40,344 nt of DNA, taken from positions 1 through 40,344 of IMG/VR virus record IMGVR_UViG_3300027971_002725. The stretch is one strand, 5' to 3'. The notes under the pieces were generated by a model. It searched no databases. It worked only from the letters and a program-made list of their open reading frames with translations, and had not been told where the DNA came from. Source of the stretch: a virus. This document shows, in pieces, positions 12,525-21,328 of the stretch. How positions within the stretch are numbered: position 1 is the stretch's first letter; each line of letters opens with the position of its first letter. A program made the position numbers and the translations under genes.

Positions 12525-12844
12525 ACGCAGCCGCGCATGTCGGTGTTGAGGTTGGGCTGATATTCGCGGATCATTTCACGCTCGGCAGCATGAGCTTCTG
12601 ACTTGCCGCGGATCACAGCCAGTATCTTGGAAGAGAATGACTCAACACCACGCTCGCGCATGGCTTCGTACAACAACCAAGATTTGTCCTCGCTACGCGA
12701 ACGATACACATGCTTGTTGAAACGCACCTTCACGCTCTTGAGAGGAGTGCTTTCAGTCTTGGCAGTGACTCCGATATAGAAGTCATCACCGGACTCCAGC
12801 ATGTAGATGATATGCGTACGATCTGAGCGCTTTTTTCTGTTCAT
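12521..12844 (-). CDS. GIY-YIG nuclease-domain protein (Seg-like)
   Basis: 107 residues. The GIY-YIG signature appears as HIIYMLES...DFYIGVTA (about residues 11-26), followed by a basic stretch with Arg and by the catalytic Glu in AAEREMIREYQPNLNT near the end. A single-domain GIY-YIG nuclease of this size fits phage Seg-type homing or repair enzymes. The -10 box ends only five bases before the ATG, so translation is predicted to be leaderless. The domain begins at residue 11, which fixes this start. Confidence 0.82.
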   Translation of the reverse strand: MNRKKRSDRTHIIYMLESGDDFYIGVTAKTESTPLKSVKVRFNKHVYRSRSEDKSWLLYEAMRERGVESFSSKILAVIRGKSEAHAAEREMIREYQPNLNTDMRGCV

Positions 12845-12849
12845 GCTGT

Positions 12850-12878
12850 ATTATAGCATTTTGAGCATTATTGGTCAA
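12850..12878 (-). promoter_or_regulatory. Sigma70-type promoter of the GIY-YIG gene
   Basis: TTGACC (12873-12878), 17 bases and TATAAT (12850-12855). The predicted start falls on or next to the ATG at 12844. Confidence 0.8.
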
Positions 12879-12920
12879 CCGAATTTGCCGTTGTTTTTTT
12901 GCAACAAAAGTTGGGATTTT

Positions 12921-13316
12921 TTAGGTATTTTTTAGGTATTTTAGGAACTTTTTCATGTCCCCGTACAGGGCAAACATAGTTGCTTCTTTGCTGCCGTACA
13001 AAACTAAAGTTGGAGTTTTGGTTATCTGGAGAAAATACGGGCAAGTGAGTTTTTTGTTCAGTAGTAATAACTCTGCTGGCCCGGGCAAAACCTGCCGAGG
13101 ATTTCCCTTATATGGAACTGGAAGGTCAAATGACCAAGATTCGATTTTCAATTCTCTCATGACATTATCGCCTTCTAGACTCAATCTCAATCCTGAATCA
13201 GGACGGAAATCCTGCCACCATGACCGCATGGCCACATCATCAGTTATTCCATGATCAAAATGATCATCGGGCAATAGTTTCAGCAGTTGCTGAGTATAGT
13301 AGAGTTTATTTAACAT
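12921..13316 (-). CDS. Hypothetical phage protein
   Basis: 131 residues, start MLNKLYYTQQLLKLLPDD, overlapping the upstream gene by 11 bases. Family not recognised. The C-terminal half has a beta-rich look (PTLVLYGSKEATMFALYGD). The AT-rich run after the stop holds a repeated TTTTTAGGTATTT string. Confidence 0.7.
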   Translation of the reverse strand: MLNKLYYTQQLLKLLPDDHFDHGITDDVAMRSWWQDFRPDSGLRLSLEGDNVMRELKIESWSFDLPVPYKGNPRQVLPGPAELLLLNKKLTCPYFLQITKTPTLVLYGSKEATMFALYGDMKKFLKYLKNT

Positions 13317-13602
13317 CGGGGTAAACTTGAGACCCCTGAGTGAGCAAGACCACTGTGAATTTATCAGTCTTGAATTGAGTGTTCAGCTTGCGAGCTAGAT
13401 TTTTGGCATGCCCGGGATTTGAGAAACTTACCTTTTTGTATTTGGGTCCAGGGTATTGTGTGAGCATGTGACTGGTCTTGAGATTGATGGGTTTGCCATC
13501 ATAAAACACAGCCCACACCCCTTCACTTGCTAAAACTTGTTCAGTTTTGTAAGTGACTTTATTGGTGTGCTCGATCAACACCTGAGGACGCGGTCTGCTC
13601 AT
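13306..13602 (-). CDS. Hypothetical phage protein
   Basis: 98 residues, start MSRPRPQVLIEHTNK, basic. Family not recognised. The ATG is preceded at five bases by GATAAATA and by no ribosome site, a probable leaderless start. Confidence 0.65.
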   Translation of the reverse strand: MSRPRPQVLIEHTNKVTYKTEQVLASEGVWAVFYDGKPINLKTSHMLTQYPGPKYKKVSFSNPGHAKNLARKLNTQFKTDKFTVVLLTQGSQVYPDVK

Positions 13603-13607
13603 GATAT

Positions 13608-13615
13608 TATTTATC
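13608..13615 (-). promoter_or_regulatory. GATAAATA late-promoter-like box
   Basis: NATAAATA-type box on the minus strand, five bases before the ATG at 13602, in the same geometry as the box before the Bug gene. Confidence 0.4.
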
Positions 13616-13622
13616 TCATAAT

Positions 13623-13838
13623 CTATGCAGATTTGAATGAGCCGCCTGCTAGTTCAACCATAACTACTTCATCTTTGGGTGCAGCAGCAGGCGCTCGCAT
13701 GGCCTCCAATGTCAAGAGCAGTTTGGTTATATCTGCATGTAGATCTTTAGCATCTCGCATGGTCATGGTAAAATCACGTTGATTGCGTGATTCATGTGCT
13801 TTGATACTATCTACAAAACGATTGATGTGAAGGCTCAT
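13623..13838 (-). CDS. Small hypothetical phage protein
   Basis: 71 residues, helical in the first two thirds (DSIKAHESRNQRDFTMTMRD), then an Ala/Pro linker and a GGSFKSA tail. It overlaps the pyrophosphohydrolase stop by four bases (ATGA). Unknown function. Confidence 0.65.
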   Translation of the reverse strand: MSLHINRFVDSIKAHESRNQRDFTMTMRDAKDLHADITKLLLTLEAMRAPAAAPKDEVVMVELAGGSFKSA

Positions 13839-14197
13839 ACTTTTCTCAAAAATTGTTCTAATTCAGGAGGTTTCCACCCTTGGGGTTTGAGAACTTTACC
13901 ATCTTCGCGTTTGATTACCTTGCCGGTATCATGATCGATCTTGGCAAAGTTACTGCGCATGACTTCAATCCAGGCACCTTCACCATCAGCACCCATGCTA
14001 TGGATAGCACCGACAGTAACAACCAAGATGTCGATCAAGGCATCTAATGTATCTACATCATTGTCAGCATCTTGTAGTTCCTGGAACTCTTCCCCAATCA
14101 ATTTGATATACATGTCAAATTGATCTTGATCTCCGGTGACGCTCTGGTCACAGGCTATCATGAATTTCTCTTGGTCTTTGAATACATTAGTGGTCAT
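13835..14197 (-). CDS. MazG-like nucleotide pyrophosphohydrolase
   Basis: 120 residues from ATG at 14197 (GAAAGG upstream, overlap ATGA with the gene before). The all-alpha NTP pyrophosphatase motif is visible: GEEFQELQDA followed about 14 residues later by DALIDILVV (EExxE...D pattern). These enzymes hydrolyse nucleoside triphosphates; in phages they are thought to act on dNTPs or alarmones. A longer frame reaching 14323 exists but has no ribosome site. Confidence 0.75.
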   Translation of the reverse strand: MTTNVFKDQEKFMIACDQSVTGDQDQFDMYIKLIGEEFQELQDADNDVDTLDALIDILVVTVGAIHSMGADGEGAWIEVMRSNFAKIDHDTGKVIKREDGKVLKPQGWKPPELEQFLRKV

Positions 14198-14637
14198 GGT
14201 TTTCCTTTCACGATAGCTTCTTCTTTGGTGTAGTATGGACCTTGATACGAATATCGTTGCAAGGTAATAAGTTTGGGATTCTGTGTGATCTTCCACACAC
14301 GATGCTTCTTCACATAGTACCATCCAGCAGCAAACCAGGATTTGCTATTTTCTTCTTGTGTGAATAATGGCAGTCGATGTTGTATGTCCCACATGGCGTT
14401 GAACACTCGTTGCCCTGTGTCATACCCATACACTTGATTTTCTGGATTGGGTGTGGCTTCTGCTGCTGGCATGAACTCAATATCACGATCCAACATCTTG
14501 ATGGTTTTGTATTTTTTTACTGTGTTGCTGATCTTCACAGTATATCCATCATCCTCTGCTTCAATTTGCCCTACCTTGCGATTGTCTTTTTTCAGTATCC
14601 AATAGCGGTCGGCTATCACTGGCATGGCTAATATCAA
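14194..14637 (-). CDS. Hypothetical T4-like phage protein
   Basis: 147 residues if started at TTG 14637, which overlaps the nuclease stop (TTGA) and has AGGAG eight bases upstream; ATG at 14625 is the alternative. The body contains ADRYWILKKDNRKVGQIEAE and a Tyr/Trp-rich C-terminal half. No function assigned. Confidence 0.7.
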   Translation of the reverse strand: MILAMPVIADRYWILKKDNRKVGQIEAEDDGYTVKISNTVKKYKTIKMLDRDIEFMPAAEATPNPENQVYGYDTGQRVFNAMWDIQHRLPLFTQEENSKSWFAAGWYYVKKHRVWKITQNPKLITLQRYSYQGPYYTKEEAIVKGKP

Positions 14638-15632
14638 TTTAGTACTCCTGTATATGTTTTGTTCAGCCAGCGCCCAATGCTTTCAGCTGATTCACTGAGC
14701 TTGGTCAGTTCGTACTTGCCACAGAACTTCAAGAAGTGTGTGCCCACTTGGCCCACATCTTTGTGACTGATCTGTTCTCGGATAGCAGTATCTACCACCA
14801 GTTTGATCTCATCGGGTTGTGCGGTAAGATCAATCAAGGTGCGATTGCGTTCATAGTCGTCCATCACGCGATGTTCTTCACCATGGTGGTCGGTCCAACG
14901 CTGAAGCATGAGATTGTTCCAAGAATATCCGCGCTTTTCTCTGTCAGCAAAGGCCTCACGGAGACCAACTTTATTCTTTGTGCCTTTCTCACGAACTCCA
15001 GGATATGCACTGAATACATTGTCTGAGCTGTCGCCACGCATGCACTTCTCAAATAGCAGCCAGGCCGGATCCGGGATGGTCTTTGGCTGTTTAGTTTTTT
15101 TATCATTGACCTGATTGCCTTTGGCATCGAAGATACCCTCCAGTGTCAATAGCTCGTCGGTTATGCCATTGAATTGTTTGACATTGGGTGCAAGCAATTG
15201 CACAAAATCGGTGTCTGAACTGACCACTATGTGTTCGTCTTCTGGATGCAGCGCGATCCAACGTGCGATGATATCGTCAGCTTCTGCTTGTGGTTCTCGC
15301 AACACACTGCAATTTGTGCGCTGGCTGAGATACTGGGTCATCTCGTCGTATGTTTCCCAAAATAGTTTGTCTTCCTCGGCTTCTTGTTCTGTCATTTTGC
15401 CACGTGCCACAGCACGGTTGGCCTTGTATGGTTTGTAGTGATCTTTGCGCCAGCTGCGACCTTCTAGTGCGAATACCACATGATCAGCGTCAAATTTCTT
15501 TGCCACTTTGTTGGCTGCCATCAATGTGACATGCAATGCGAATCCCACTTTGGTCCATGAGTCAGATGCTCGGTGCGCACTATGCCGAGCACGGAAAAAC
15601 ATGTTGGCAGTATCAATCAGTAGGTATTTCAT
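14634..15632 (-). CDS. rnh: T4 RNase H-like 5'-3' exonuclease
   Basis: 332 residues from ATG at 15632 (MKYLLIDTANMFFRA). This is the FEN-1/PIN-type 5' nuclease fold: LLIDTAN (first metal Asp), EGRSWRKDHYKPYKANR, the acidic cluster EPQAEADDIIA, VVSSDTDF and MRGDSSDN followed by a helical arch. It removes Okazaki RNA primers during phage replication. A longer frame to 15716 exists but its extra N-terminus matches nothing. It overlaps the SGNH gene before it by 20 bases. Confidence 0.88.
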   Translation of the reverse strand: MKYLLIDTANMFFRARHSAHRASDSWTKVGFALHVTLMAANKVAKKFDADHVVFALEGRSWRKDHYKPYKANRAVARGKMTEQEAEEDKLFWETYDEMTQYLSQRTNCSVLREPQAEADDIIARWIALHPEDEHIVVSSDTDFVQLLAPNVKQFNGITDELLTLEGIFDAKGNQVNDKKTKQPKTIPDPAWLLFEKCMRGDSSDNVFSAYPGVREKGTKNKVGLREAFADREKRGYSWNNLMLQRWTDHHGEEHRVMDDYERNRTLIDLTAQPDEIKLVVDTAIREQISHKDVGQVGTHFLKFCGKYELTKLSESAESIGRWLNKTYTGVLN

Positions 15633-16356
15633 CAAGTTCCAAAAGTTGGTGTTGTTTGATGTATTGTAACAGATATTTGCCCCAAAAGCAATGGGCTGCT
15701 TTGCCAAAATGCCCATTTTTACTGGTCACATGTGGGAATTGATTTGCCAAAAGCACCGCATTATAACTCAATTCTCGCGTGTATGGACCTAGATAGCAGT
15801 TGTTCCAATCTCTACAATCAGGCACCATCTGCACAGCCAAATCACTGAATGTGCTATTGCCATTGAAGAACAGATGCTTTACCCCTTTGGCATTGAGATA
15901 TTGGTGGAATTGCCATATTGTGTCATGGCTCTGCCTGGTACAAGCATGATAGTCTATATCCATGATATATTGGCGATAGCGTTGCTCCAGTTCCGGTGGC
16001 ACATGGTCTACTCCGGATGCATTGACCTGATAACATGTGCCATCATGAAACCATTCTTCTCGTTCCCAGGTACTCCATTGTATCAGCATGAATGTGTTGG
16101 CCAACAGGTCGGGATTAGCTTCGATCCACTCAGTGGTGGTGCGTACGATTCGGGAATTACTACCGCCAGATTGACTTTGATTGATTCTTTCGCAGCCCAG
16201 CAAGCCTGACAGCACAGCACCAAAACTGACTTTTTCATTGTCAGGATGTGGGTGCCGACCTTGGCCCCGGAAGCGGCTGTCGTCCTCAGCCCAGCCATGT
16301 GGTGAGCCAGCTTCGGCGCCAGCTGCATGACTATCGCCATTGATGTACAAGATCAT
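15613..16356 (-). CDS. SGNH-type hydrolase (copy 2)
   Basis: 247 residues. N-terminal ILYINGDSHAAGAEAG gives the block I GDS motif; SQSGGSNSRI matches block III. Trp-rich middle (MLIQWSTWEREEWFHDG). The C-terminal GHFGKAAHCFWGKYLLQYI supplies a probable catalytic His, with no clear DxxH. It overlaps the nucleotidyltransferase stop by four bases. Confidence 0.7.
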   Translation of the reverse strand: MILYINGDSHAAGAEAGSPHGWAEDDSRFRGQGRHPHPDNEKVSFGAVLSGLLGCERINQSQSGGSNSRIVRTTTEWIEANPDLLANTFMLIQWSTWEREEWFHDGTCYQVNASGVDHVPPELEQRYRQYIMDIDYHACTRQSHDTIWQFHQYLNAKGVKHLFFNGNSTFSDLAVQMVPDCRDWNNCYLGPYTRELSYNAVLLANQFPHVTSKNGHFGKAAHCFWGKYLLQYIKQHQLLELDEIPTD

Positions 16357-16829
16357 TTCTGTGACAGCACCTTGTGACTCTCGGCTGCTGCTACACGCCG
16401 TCGCAGACTTGAACTGCTGAATGAATGATCACGGCCATTGAACACCAGTTCGATACCTCGGCTCGTACATTCATTCCGTCCGGTGAAATATAGGTCTTGA
16501 TATTCCACACCCAGGATACGCACATCCACAGGCAAGATCAACAGCAGATCCACAAGGTCTTGTTCGGTTTGATATACCACCACTTCATCTACATAACGGC
16601 AAGCAGCCAGTTGTATCTGGCGTTCTACTATGCTCTGTACCGGTGGATTCTTTTCGACAGGACGATCTATGGTAGGATCGGTTTGCAAGCCTGCGATCAA
16701 GTAGTCACAGTGGTTCTTGGCTTCTGACAGCATGGCGATATGGCCGGCATGCAGCATGTCAAAGGTACTGAAGGTGATCCCGATACGTTTGCCGTCAGCT
16801 TTGAGTTGTTTGATGTGATTGAAGATCAT
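16353..16829 (-). CDS. TagD/HldE-like nucleotidyltransferase
   Basis: 158 residues. ITFSTFDMLHAGHIAML contains the HxGH nucleotide-binding motif, and SSSSLRRRV near the end is the equivalent of the ISTTxxxxR signature. The family transfers CMP or AMP to phospho-sugars and alditols (glycerol-3-phosphate, heptose-1-phosphate). The GLQTDPTIDRP segment follows the usual pattern. It lies between two SGNH genes with ATGA overlaps on both sides, consistent with activating a small polyol or sugar for this pathway. Confidence 0.82.
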   Translation of the reverse strand: MIFNHIKQLKADGKRIGITFSTFDMLHAGHIAMLSEAKNHCDYLIAGLQTDPTIDRPVEKNPPVQSIVERQIQLAACRYVDEVVVYQTEQDLVDLLLILPVDVRILGVEYQDLYFTGRNECTSRGIELVFNGRDHSFSSSSLRRRVAAAESHKVLSQK

Positions 16830-17461
16830 TGATATAATTCTTTATAATGGACAAGCAATTTCTCAGCGATTAATTTATGTGATTCGGGACCCGGATGTCC
16901 TGTACCCAATTGCGAAGTACCATCGGTGCCGTTATCAACGCGATAGCTGTCGGCTGAATCTAGAGCATTATTTAAATAAACATATTCTTTAAATTGAGTT
17001 AAGCAATCATTTACCAACTGATTTGTTTCGTTATCGAATGTACGGGCAATAGACCAAATAATTAAATTTACCTTCATTGATCGGGCGTATTTAATTGAGA
17101 GATTAAGATGACGGTCTAATTCATAAACTAGAAACTTATCGGTATATATTTCAAATAATGTACGACTTGGTTCATTACTCAAAATTCTGTCTCTTATTAG
17201 ATTTTTTTGTGCATCATAATGTTTTATCCTGCTTAATTCGGTTATCTGTAAGACCATTGGAATATGAGGTTGCGCAAATTCTAGATTGCTAAAAGTATCA
17301 AAACTATTATAATTGCTTGATCCGCCCTTGCTACAATTAATTTCTTTTTTATTTAACTCAGCCGACAGTATGCTAGTATAGCAGTCATTGTTGTGTCTTA
17401 GACCATGTCCTCGGGTGTAACTGCACCCTAAAAATATCATAGAATCAGCAGACAAGATCAT
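16826..17461 (-). CDS. SGNH-like hydrolase (copy 3)
   Basis: 211 residues. FLGCSYTRGHG is a block I variant with Cys-Ser in place of Asp-Ser; GGSSNYN is block III; GTGHPGPESHKLIAEKL has the terminal GHPxxxSH block V. The DNA is richer in A and T than its neighbours. Same family as copy 4 (GCSFT). Confidence 0.65.
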   Translation of the reverse strand: MILSADSMIFLGCSYTRGHGLRHNNDCYTSILSAELNKKEINCSKGGSSNYNSFDTFSNLEFAQPHIPMVLQITELSRIKHYDAQKNLIRDRILSNEPSRTLFEIYTDKFLVYELDRHLNLSIKYARSMKVNLIIWSIARTFDNETNQLVNDCLTQFKEYVYLNNALDSADSYRVDNGTDGTSQLGTGHPGPESHKLIAEKLLVHYKELYQ

Positions 17462-17886
17462 GATACTTCGCTACGTCCATCACCTATGTTCCGGGTCTGC
17501 ACATACACGCCAGAGTTTCTGATGGCTTCTTCTTGTTCCCAGGTCTCCATGACCACATGCCTGCATACGTTTTGGAACCAGCGATCCACGATGTCGGAAT
17601 CAGCATCATCCTTCTTCATCATGTATCCGGCTTTGACCAACCGAGCCACAAAGATCTCGTTCCAGTCCAGTTCAAATGCACCTTGATGTAGATTGTTTGG
17701 ATCCACATCCATTCTCAACACTGCCACATATGGTTCGTTGGCTTCGGTGGCCAGTTGCTTGGCAGTCTTAGGCACTGCCTTGACTCGGGGCACAGGTGGC
17801 TCCTTTACCTCGGGTGCAGCGGCCAATGCCATTAATGCTTTTTCTTTTGCTTTCCCATTAAAAAATCTATCAAATAGTCCCATCAT
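17458..17886 (-). CDS. Hypothetical T4-like phage protein
   Basis: 142 residues, MMGLFDRFFNGKAKEK, then an Ala/Pro/Lys linker (about 20-45) and a C-terminal domain with DPNNLHQGAFELDWNEIFV. Start and stop overlap the neighbours by four bases. Function not known. Confidence 0.7.
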   Translation of the reverse strand: MMGLFDRFFNGKAKEKALMALAAAPEVKEPPVPRVKAVPKTAKQLATEANEPYVAVLRMDVDPNNLHQGAFELDWNEIFVARLVKAGYMMKKDDADSDIVDRWFQNVCRHVVMETWEQEEAIRNSGVYVQTRNIGDGRSEVS

Positions 17887-18134
17887 GCGTTCCTTTTCAG
17901 TTGCCAGATCAAGAATTCAATCTTGTCTATGTAGTAATCTACAATCACATCGGTACCGGGACCGGTGATCCTTCTTGTGCCCTTGTAGCACAGTTTGAAC
18001 CAAAGGCGCTGGTCACTAAAGAGGCACCGTCTTGGCAGCCAGCAGAAATGTAGATGCCAATCAACAACACGAGTCAATCCCCAATTCTCACTTGGTGGAG
18101 ATTGAGTTGTGCTCATTGGATCCATGATTCCCAT
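17883..18134 (-). CDS. Small hypothetical protein
   Basis: 83 residues from ATG at 18134, which overlaps the queE stop as TGATG and has GGGG upstream; an ATG four codons earlier is also open. Tyr/Trp-rich (DWHLHFCWLPRR). Unknown. Confidence 0.6.
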   Translation of the reverse strand: MGIMDPMSTTQSPPSENWGLTRVVDWHLHFCWLPRRCLFSDQRLWFKLCYKGTRRITGPGTDVIVDYYIDKIEFLIWQLKRNA

Positions 18135-18979
18135 CAAGTGCCCCATTCGTTCTTGAATAGTGGCACTTGTAGTCGATCACTATACCGCCATCCTTTTCGC
18201 ATTGCCATTTCTGCCACTGCCCTATTATTAAGACTGTACACCCGTTCAACACCACCAACAGGCATAATATACACAGGCCCCGCAAAGCCCCCAGCACGAA
18301 ACTCCTCCACGGCTCTTTCAGCATCTTTTAAATCCTCTTCTGTTGAGATCACAAACTTCAAATATGCTGTGCCAAATTCTTCATACTCGGCCACAACCTC
18401 TGGACAGATAGCATCTGACCATGACTCACCCGAACATGGCAGTTTAGCACTTACACTGAATGTGATTTCTCTCGCCAGCGGATTGGTGATGTACCAACCC
18501 TGTAAATATTCTTTAAACTCTTTACTCAACTTTTGGGTGCCATTGGTCTCGAATGTGATCTCTTTCAACCCTGTCATCTTGGGATGATCCAACAAGTCCG
18601 GATACTGCTTCTGCCAGCCCAGCAATGGCTCACCGCCCGTGATCACAAGATGTTCGTCGCGCCATTCCTTGTGCGGAAGCGTATCAACAATAGCGTGGGC
18701 AATCGCATCAGTATCAAGCACAGGAGACAGATGCCGAAACCTAGGATCCCAACTAGCATAACTGTCACACCCTGTAGATACCAAAGGCAGCGAGTTGTAA
18801 TCCTTGTAGAGATCTGGGTCAATTGTGTTTGCTTCATTGCTCAATTCTCCACGTGACATGCCAAATCCGGCACATTTAAAGTTGCATCCGAAGGTGCGTA
18901 AGAACACACTAGGCACACCCATGTATCTGCCTTCACCTTGTATGCTGTAGAATAGTTCTGCTATTTTGATTTTGCTCAT
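18134..18979 (-). CDS. queE: 7-carboxy-7-deazaguanine synthase, phage type
   Basis: 281 residues. FYSIQGEG, then FLRTFGCNFKCAGFGM: the first two cysteines of the radical SAM cluster (CxxxC). The third cysteine is not two residues later but probably in STGCDSYASW, after a 45-residue insertion, as in phage QueE-like enzymes. LVITGGEPLL (GGEP motif) and ETNGTQ follow. The reaction turns carboxy-tetrahydropterin into 7-carboxy-7-deazaguanine (CDG). With FolE, QueD and DpdA in the same operon it should feed DNA modification. Confidence 0.88.
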   Translation of the reverse strand: MSKIKIAELFYSIQGEGRYMGVPSVFLRTFGCNFKCAGFGMSRGELSNEANTIDPDLYKDYNSLPLVSTGCDSYASWDPRFRHLSPVLDTDAIAHAIVDTLPHKEWRDEHLVITGGEPLLGWQKQYPDLLDHPKMTGLKEITFETNGTQKLSKEFKEYLQGWYITNPLAREITFSVSAKLPCSGESWSDAICPEVVAEYEEFGTAYLKFVISTEEDLKDAERAVEEFRAGGFAGPVYIMPVGGVERVYSLNNRAVAEMAMRKGWRYSDRLQVPLFKNEWGT

Positions 18980-19683
18980 AATCTTGTTACCTTGGTCATT
19001 CCTGAGTAGTTTGGATCTTTATTTAGATTGATACTGGCTCCGTGCATTTTAACACGAGTTTCTGATTTTGTCACCCATCCTGGCAATACTGCATCCAGAT
19101 AGGCCAAATGCTCTGCTGGGCTGGGATGTGGATCTACACCGGGCTTGGGCCAGTTGTTCTGAAACACCGTTTTGTCATATCCAGGCAAGATGCAATCTAA
19201 CACATCACTATAAAGTCGCATGACGTCACGATATAGGCTTACATCATCATCGTCATTTGGTCTTGCCATGATTTCAACCATGCTTAAAAATTTCCAATTA
19301 ATGTCAGGGCGCGATTCCAACAATGTTTTCACAGCCTTGATATATGCTAGGTCTCGTATCAAAAATCCTCGCTCATCAATGTGCGACTTGATATATTCAG
19401 GATGGTACACGGTCTTGGCAAAATATGCATTGCCGGGAGTGTGCCATCGGTTGTCTATGTATCTATCTTCACGATCTATACTGGTCCAACATACAACAAC
19501 TGTGTCTCCGGCACTGAATGCATTTCGTTGATCACATTCCATCACAGAGTTGAATATGTAGTGGTTGCCGCCGCCGGCCTGGCCCCAGTTCTGTGAGTGA
19601 TCAAATTCAGGTGCTAGACAATCTACCCAGGTGGGCCATCGGTAGTTGGTAAAACTGCAACCAAATGCAAATAACCGTTTCAT
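18976..19683 (-). CDS. SGNH-like hydrolase (copy 4)
   Basis: 235 residues from ATG at 19683 (ATGA overlap with the methyltransferase). KRLFAFGCSFTNYRWPTW is a GCSFT block I; GQAGGGNHYI is block III; PGVDPHPSPAEHLAYL is the D-x-H block V. The family may include carbohydrate esterases or glycan acyltransferases. Its upstream neighbour is a SAM methyltransferase, downstream queE. Confidence 0.7.
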   Translation of the reverse strand: MKRLFAFGCSFTNYRWPTWVDCLAPEFDHSQNWGQAGGGNHYIFNSVMECDQRNAFSAGDTVVVCWTSIDREDRYIDNRWHTPGNAYFAKTVYHPEYIKSHIDERGFLIRDLAYIKAVKTLLESRPDINWKFLSMVEIMARPNDDDDVSLYRDVMRLYSDVLDCILPGYDKTVFQNNWPKPGVDPHPSPAEHLAYLDAVLPGWVTKSETRVKMHGASINLNKDPNYSGMTKVTRL

Positions 19684-20462
19684 TGTTTCCGTGCTTTGAC
19701 CAGAAGATGCCATCCCAGGTATTCTTTGATAGCTTCACGCATTTCTTCTGGCATGGCTGCGAACCACGGCTCCAGTTCATATCTACCTTGTTTGTATGCA
19801 GGCACATTGTACATGAAGCAGTGCGCCTGGCGCAATCTTTCAATGTTGAATCTATCATCCAGCAAATCATACACTTCATCATTGGTATAGGCCTTGGCAT
19901 ACGGGCAACCATTTTGTGCTTCAAACTGGTCCAGTCCTTTGCGGATCATGCTGTACTTCCATGAGTTCTTAGCATACACCAGGAATCTGAACTCTCCTTG
20001 AGGTATCAACACATCGTAGGCATTCTGTATCATGTGATTGATGCGTGGAAAGTGATGCATGACTCCGCAGCTATACACAAGATCAAATTTTTTCAGGCCT
20101 TGATACACCGCAGCATCGCTGGCATCGCCACAGATAAAGTGACCTTCCAATCCTTCTACCTTGAATCGTTGTTCAGCCAGTTCAACGGTCTTGGGGCTGA
20201 TATCAATGGCAGTGTAGTCTGCGCCATATCGGGCAAACTCAGCAGCATCTGTGCCGATGCCACAGCCAATCTCCAGCACACGCTTGCCTTGCCATAAATG
20301 GAAGCCGGCAAACTCTCGCATGTGTGATTCCACACGATATCTGCGTTCAGATACTTGTTGGTAAAAGTCCAAGGTGCCCACTTTGGCGGTACCATGCAAG
20401 ATGTTGCAGGGTTGGTTGTCCCAGTAGCGTATGATACGCTGTTCTAGTGTGTTGTCATCCAT
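19680..20462 (-). CDS. Class I SAM-dependent methyltransferase
   Basis: 260 residues. Motif I VLEIGCGIGTDAAEFA (about 81-96), motif II DYTAIDIS, and motif IV region FDLVYSCGVMHHFP. The fold is that of small-molecule or lipid/sugar methyltransferases rather than DNA methyltransferases (no DPPY or PC motif). Located between a glycosyltransferase and an SGNH gene, so a sugar or glycan is the likeliest target. Confidence 0.85.
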   Translation of the reverse strand: MDDNTLEQRIIRYWDNQPCNILHGTAKVGTLDFYQQVSERRYRVESHMREFAGFHLWQGKRVLEIGCGIGTDAAEFARYGADYTAIDISPKTVELAEQRFKVEGLEGHFICGDASDAAVYQGLKKFDLVYSCGVMHHFPRINHMIQNAYDVLIPQGEFRFLVYAKNSWKYSMIRKGLDQFEAQNGCPYAKAYTNDEVYDLLDDRFNIERLRQAHCFMYNVPAYKQGRYELEPWFAAMPEEMREAIKEYLGWHLLVKARKQ

Positions 20463-20465
20463 TGA

Positions 20466-21311
20466 TTATCCTTCTATGATGGATCGTTTGATCTCCATGC
20501 TCCATTGTGATTGCTGGCGATTCACGTCGTTGATCTTCAGCTTCTCCCAAGGGTCTTGTGTGCCTTTGAGAACATTCCAGAAAAAATCAGTTTTCATGCC
20601 TATGCTATCCATGTATCTGGATAGTTTCTTGCAGTCCATGTATCTGGTCTCTACCACATCTGCATGCAAGAAGTCTCTGGGATCCTGTGGATTGCCTTCC
20701 AGCATGGGTCTGTTGTTGAATGTGTCATCTAGATTTTTGCCAGTGAGATCATAGCGTTCGTGGGCCACTTCAACTGGTATGCGTTGGTAGATATCCAACA
20801 AGTAGGCTTGCTGACTCAACCAAGCATCGGAGATCTGATGTGGGCACAGATATCCCAACAGCTCTAGCCATTTGTGTGGCACTATGGGAAAGATGCTGTA
20901 GGGATGTAGATTGTGTGTGCAGAATGCCAACAGTCGAAATTGACCAGCATAGCTCATGATGGTGGCATCCCATGCCGGAGTCTGCATCACAGCATCGTCA
21001 TTCCAGATGATGTACCATCTTGATTTGATCTGCGCGGCCATGGCATTGACATACTCATTGAGGCGTATGTAGCCCATGGGTTCAAATTTCAATGCAGTGT
21101 AATTGGCCTGTATAGAATTCAACCAGGGTCGGAGACTACTGTCAAAATAACTCAGCCCAACTGCATCGTCCCGGTCAAAACCCAGCATCAACTGTATAGA
21201 TCCGGGATCAACAGCATTGTCGTACAATGATTGTATGCTTTTTCTCAGCGCATCGGTGCGGCCGCGGGTGGGCAGAAGTACGCTGATATCATATTTAAAT
21301 CCAGCACTCAT
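20466..21311 (-). CDS. GT2-like glycosyltransferase (paralog 1)
   Basis: 281 residues from ATG at 21311. N-terminal DISVLLPTRGRTDALRKSI is a GT-A nucleotide-sugar fold, and WNDDAVM carries the metal-binding DxD-type acidic pair. It shares long stretches with the gene at 23332-24195 (THNxHPYSIFPI, QDAWLSQQAYLLDIYxRIPV), so the two are duplicates. The donor sugar is unknown; galE nearby suggests a UDP-hexose. A TTG at 21323 is possible but less likely. Confidence 0.82.
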   Translation of the reverse strand: MSAGFKYDISVLLPTRGRTDALRKSIQSLYDNAVDPGSIQLMLGFDRDDAVGLSYFDSSLRPWLNSIQANYTALKFEPMGYIRLNEYVNAMAAQIKSRWYIIWNDDAVMQTPAWDATIMSYAGQFRLLAFCTHNLHPYSIFPIVPHKWLELLGYLCPHQISDAWLSQQAYLLDIYQRIPVEVAHERYDLTGKNLDDTFNNRPMLEGNPQDPRDFLHADVVETRYMDCKKLSRYMDSIGMKTDFFWNVLKGTQDPWEKLKINDVNRQQSQWSMEIKRSIIEG

Positions 21312-21328
21312 AAAGTCTCGCAATCGGT

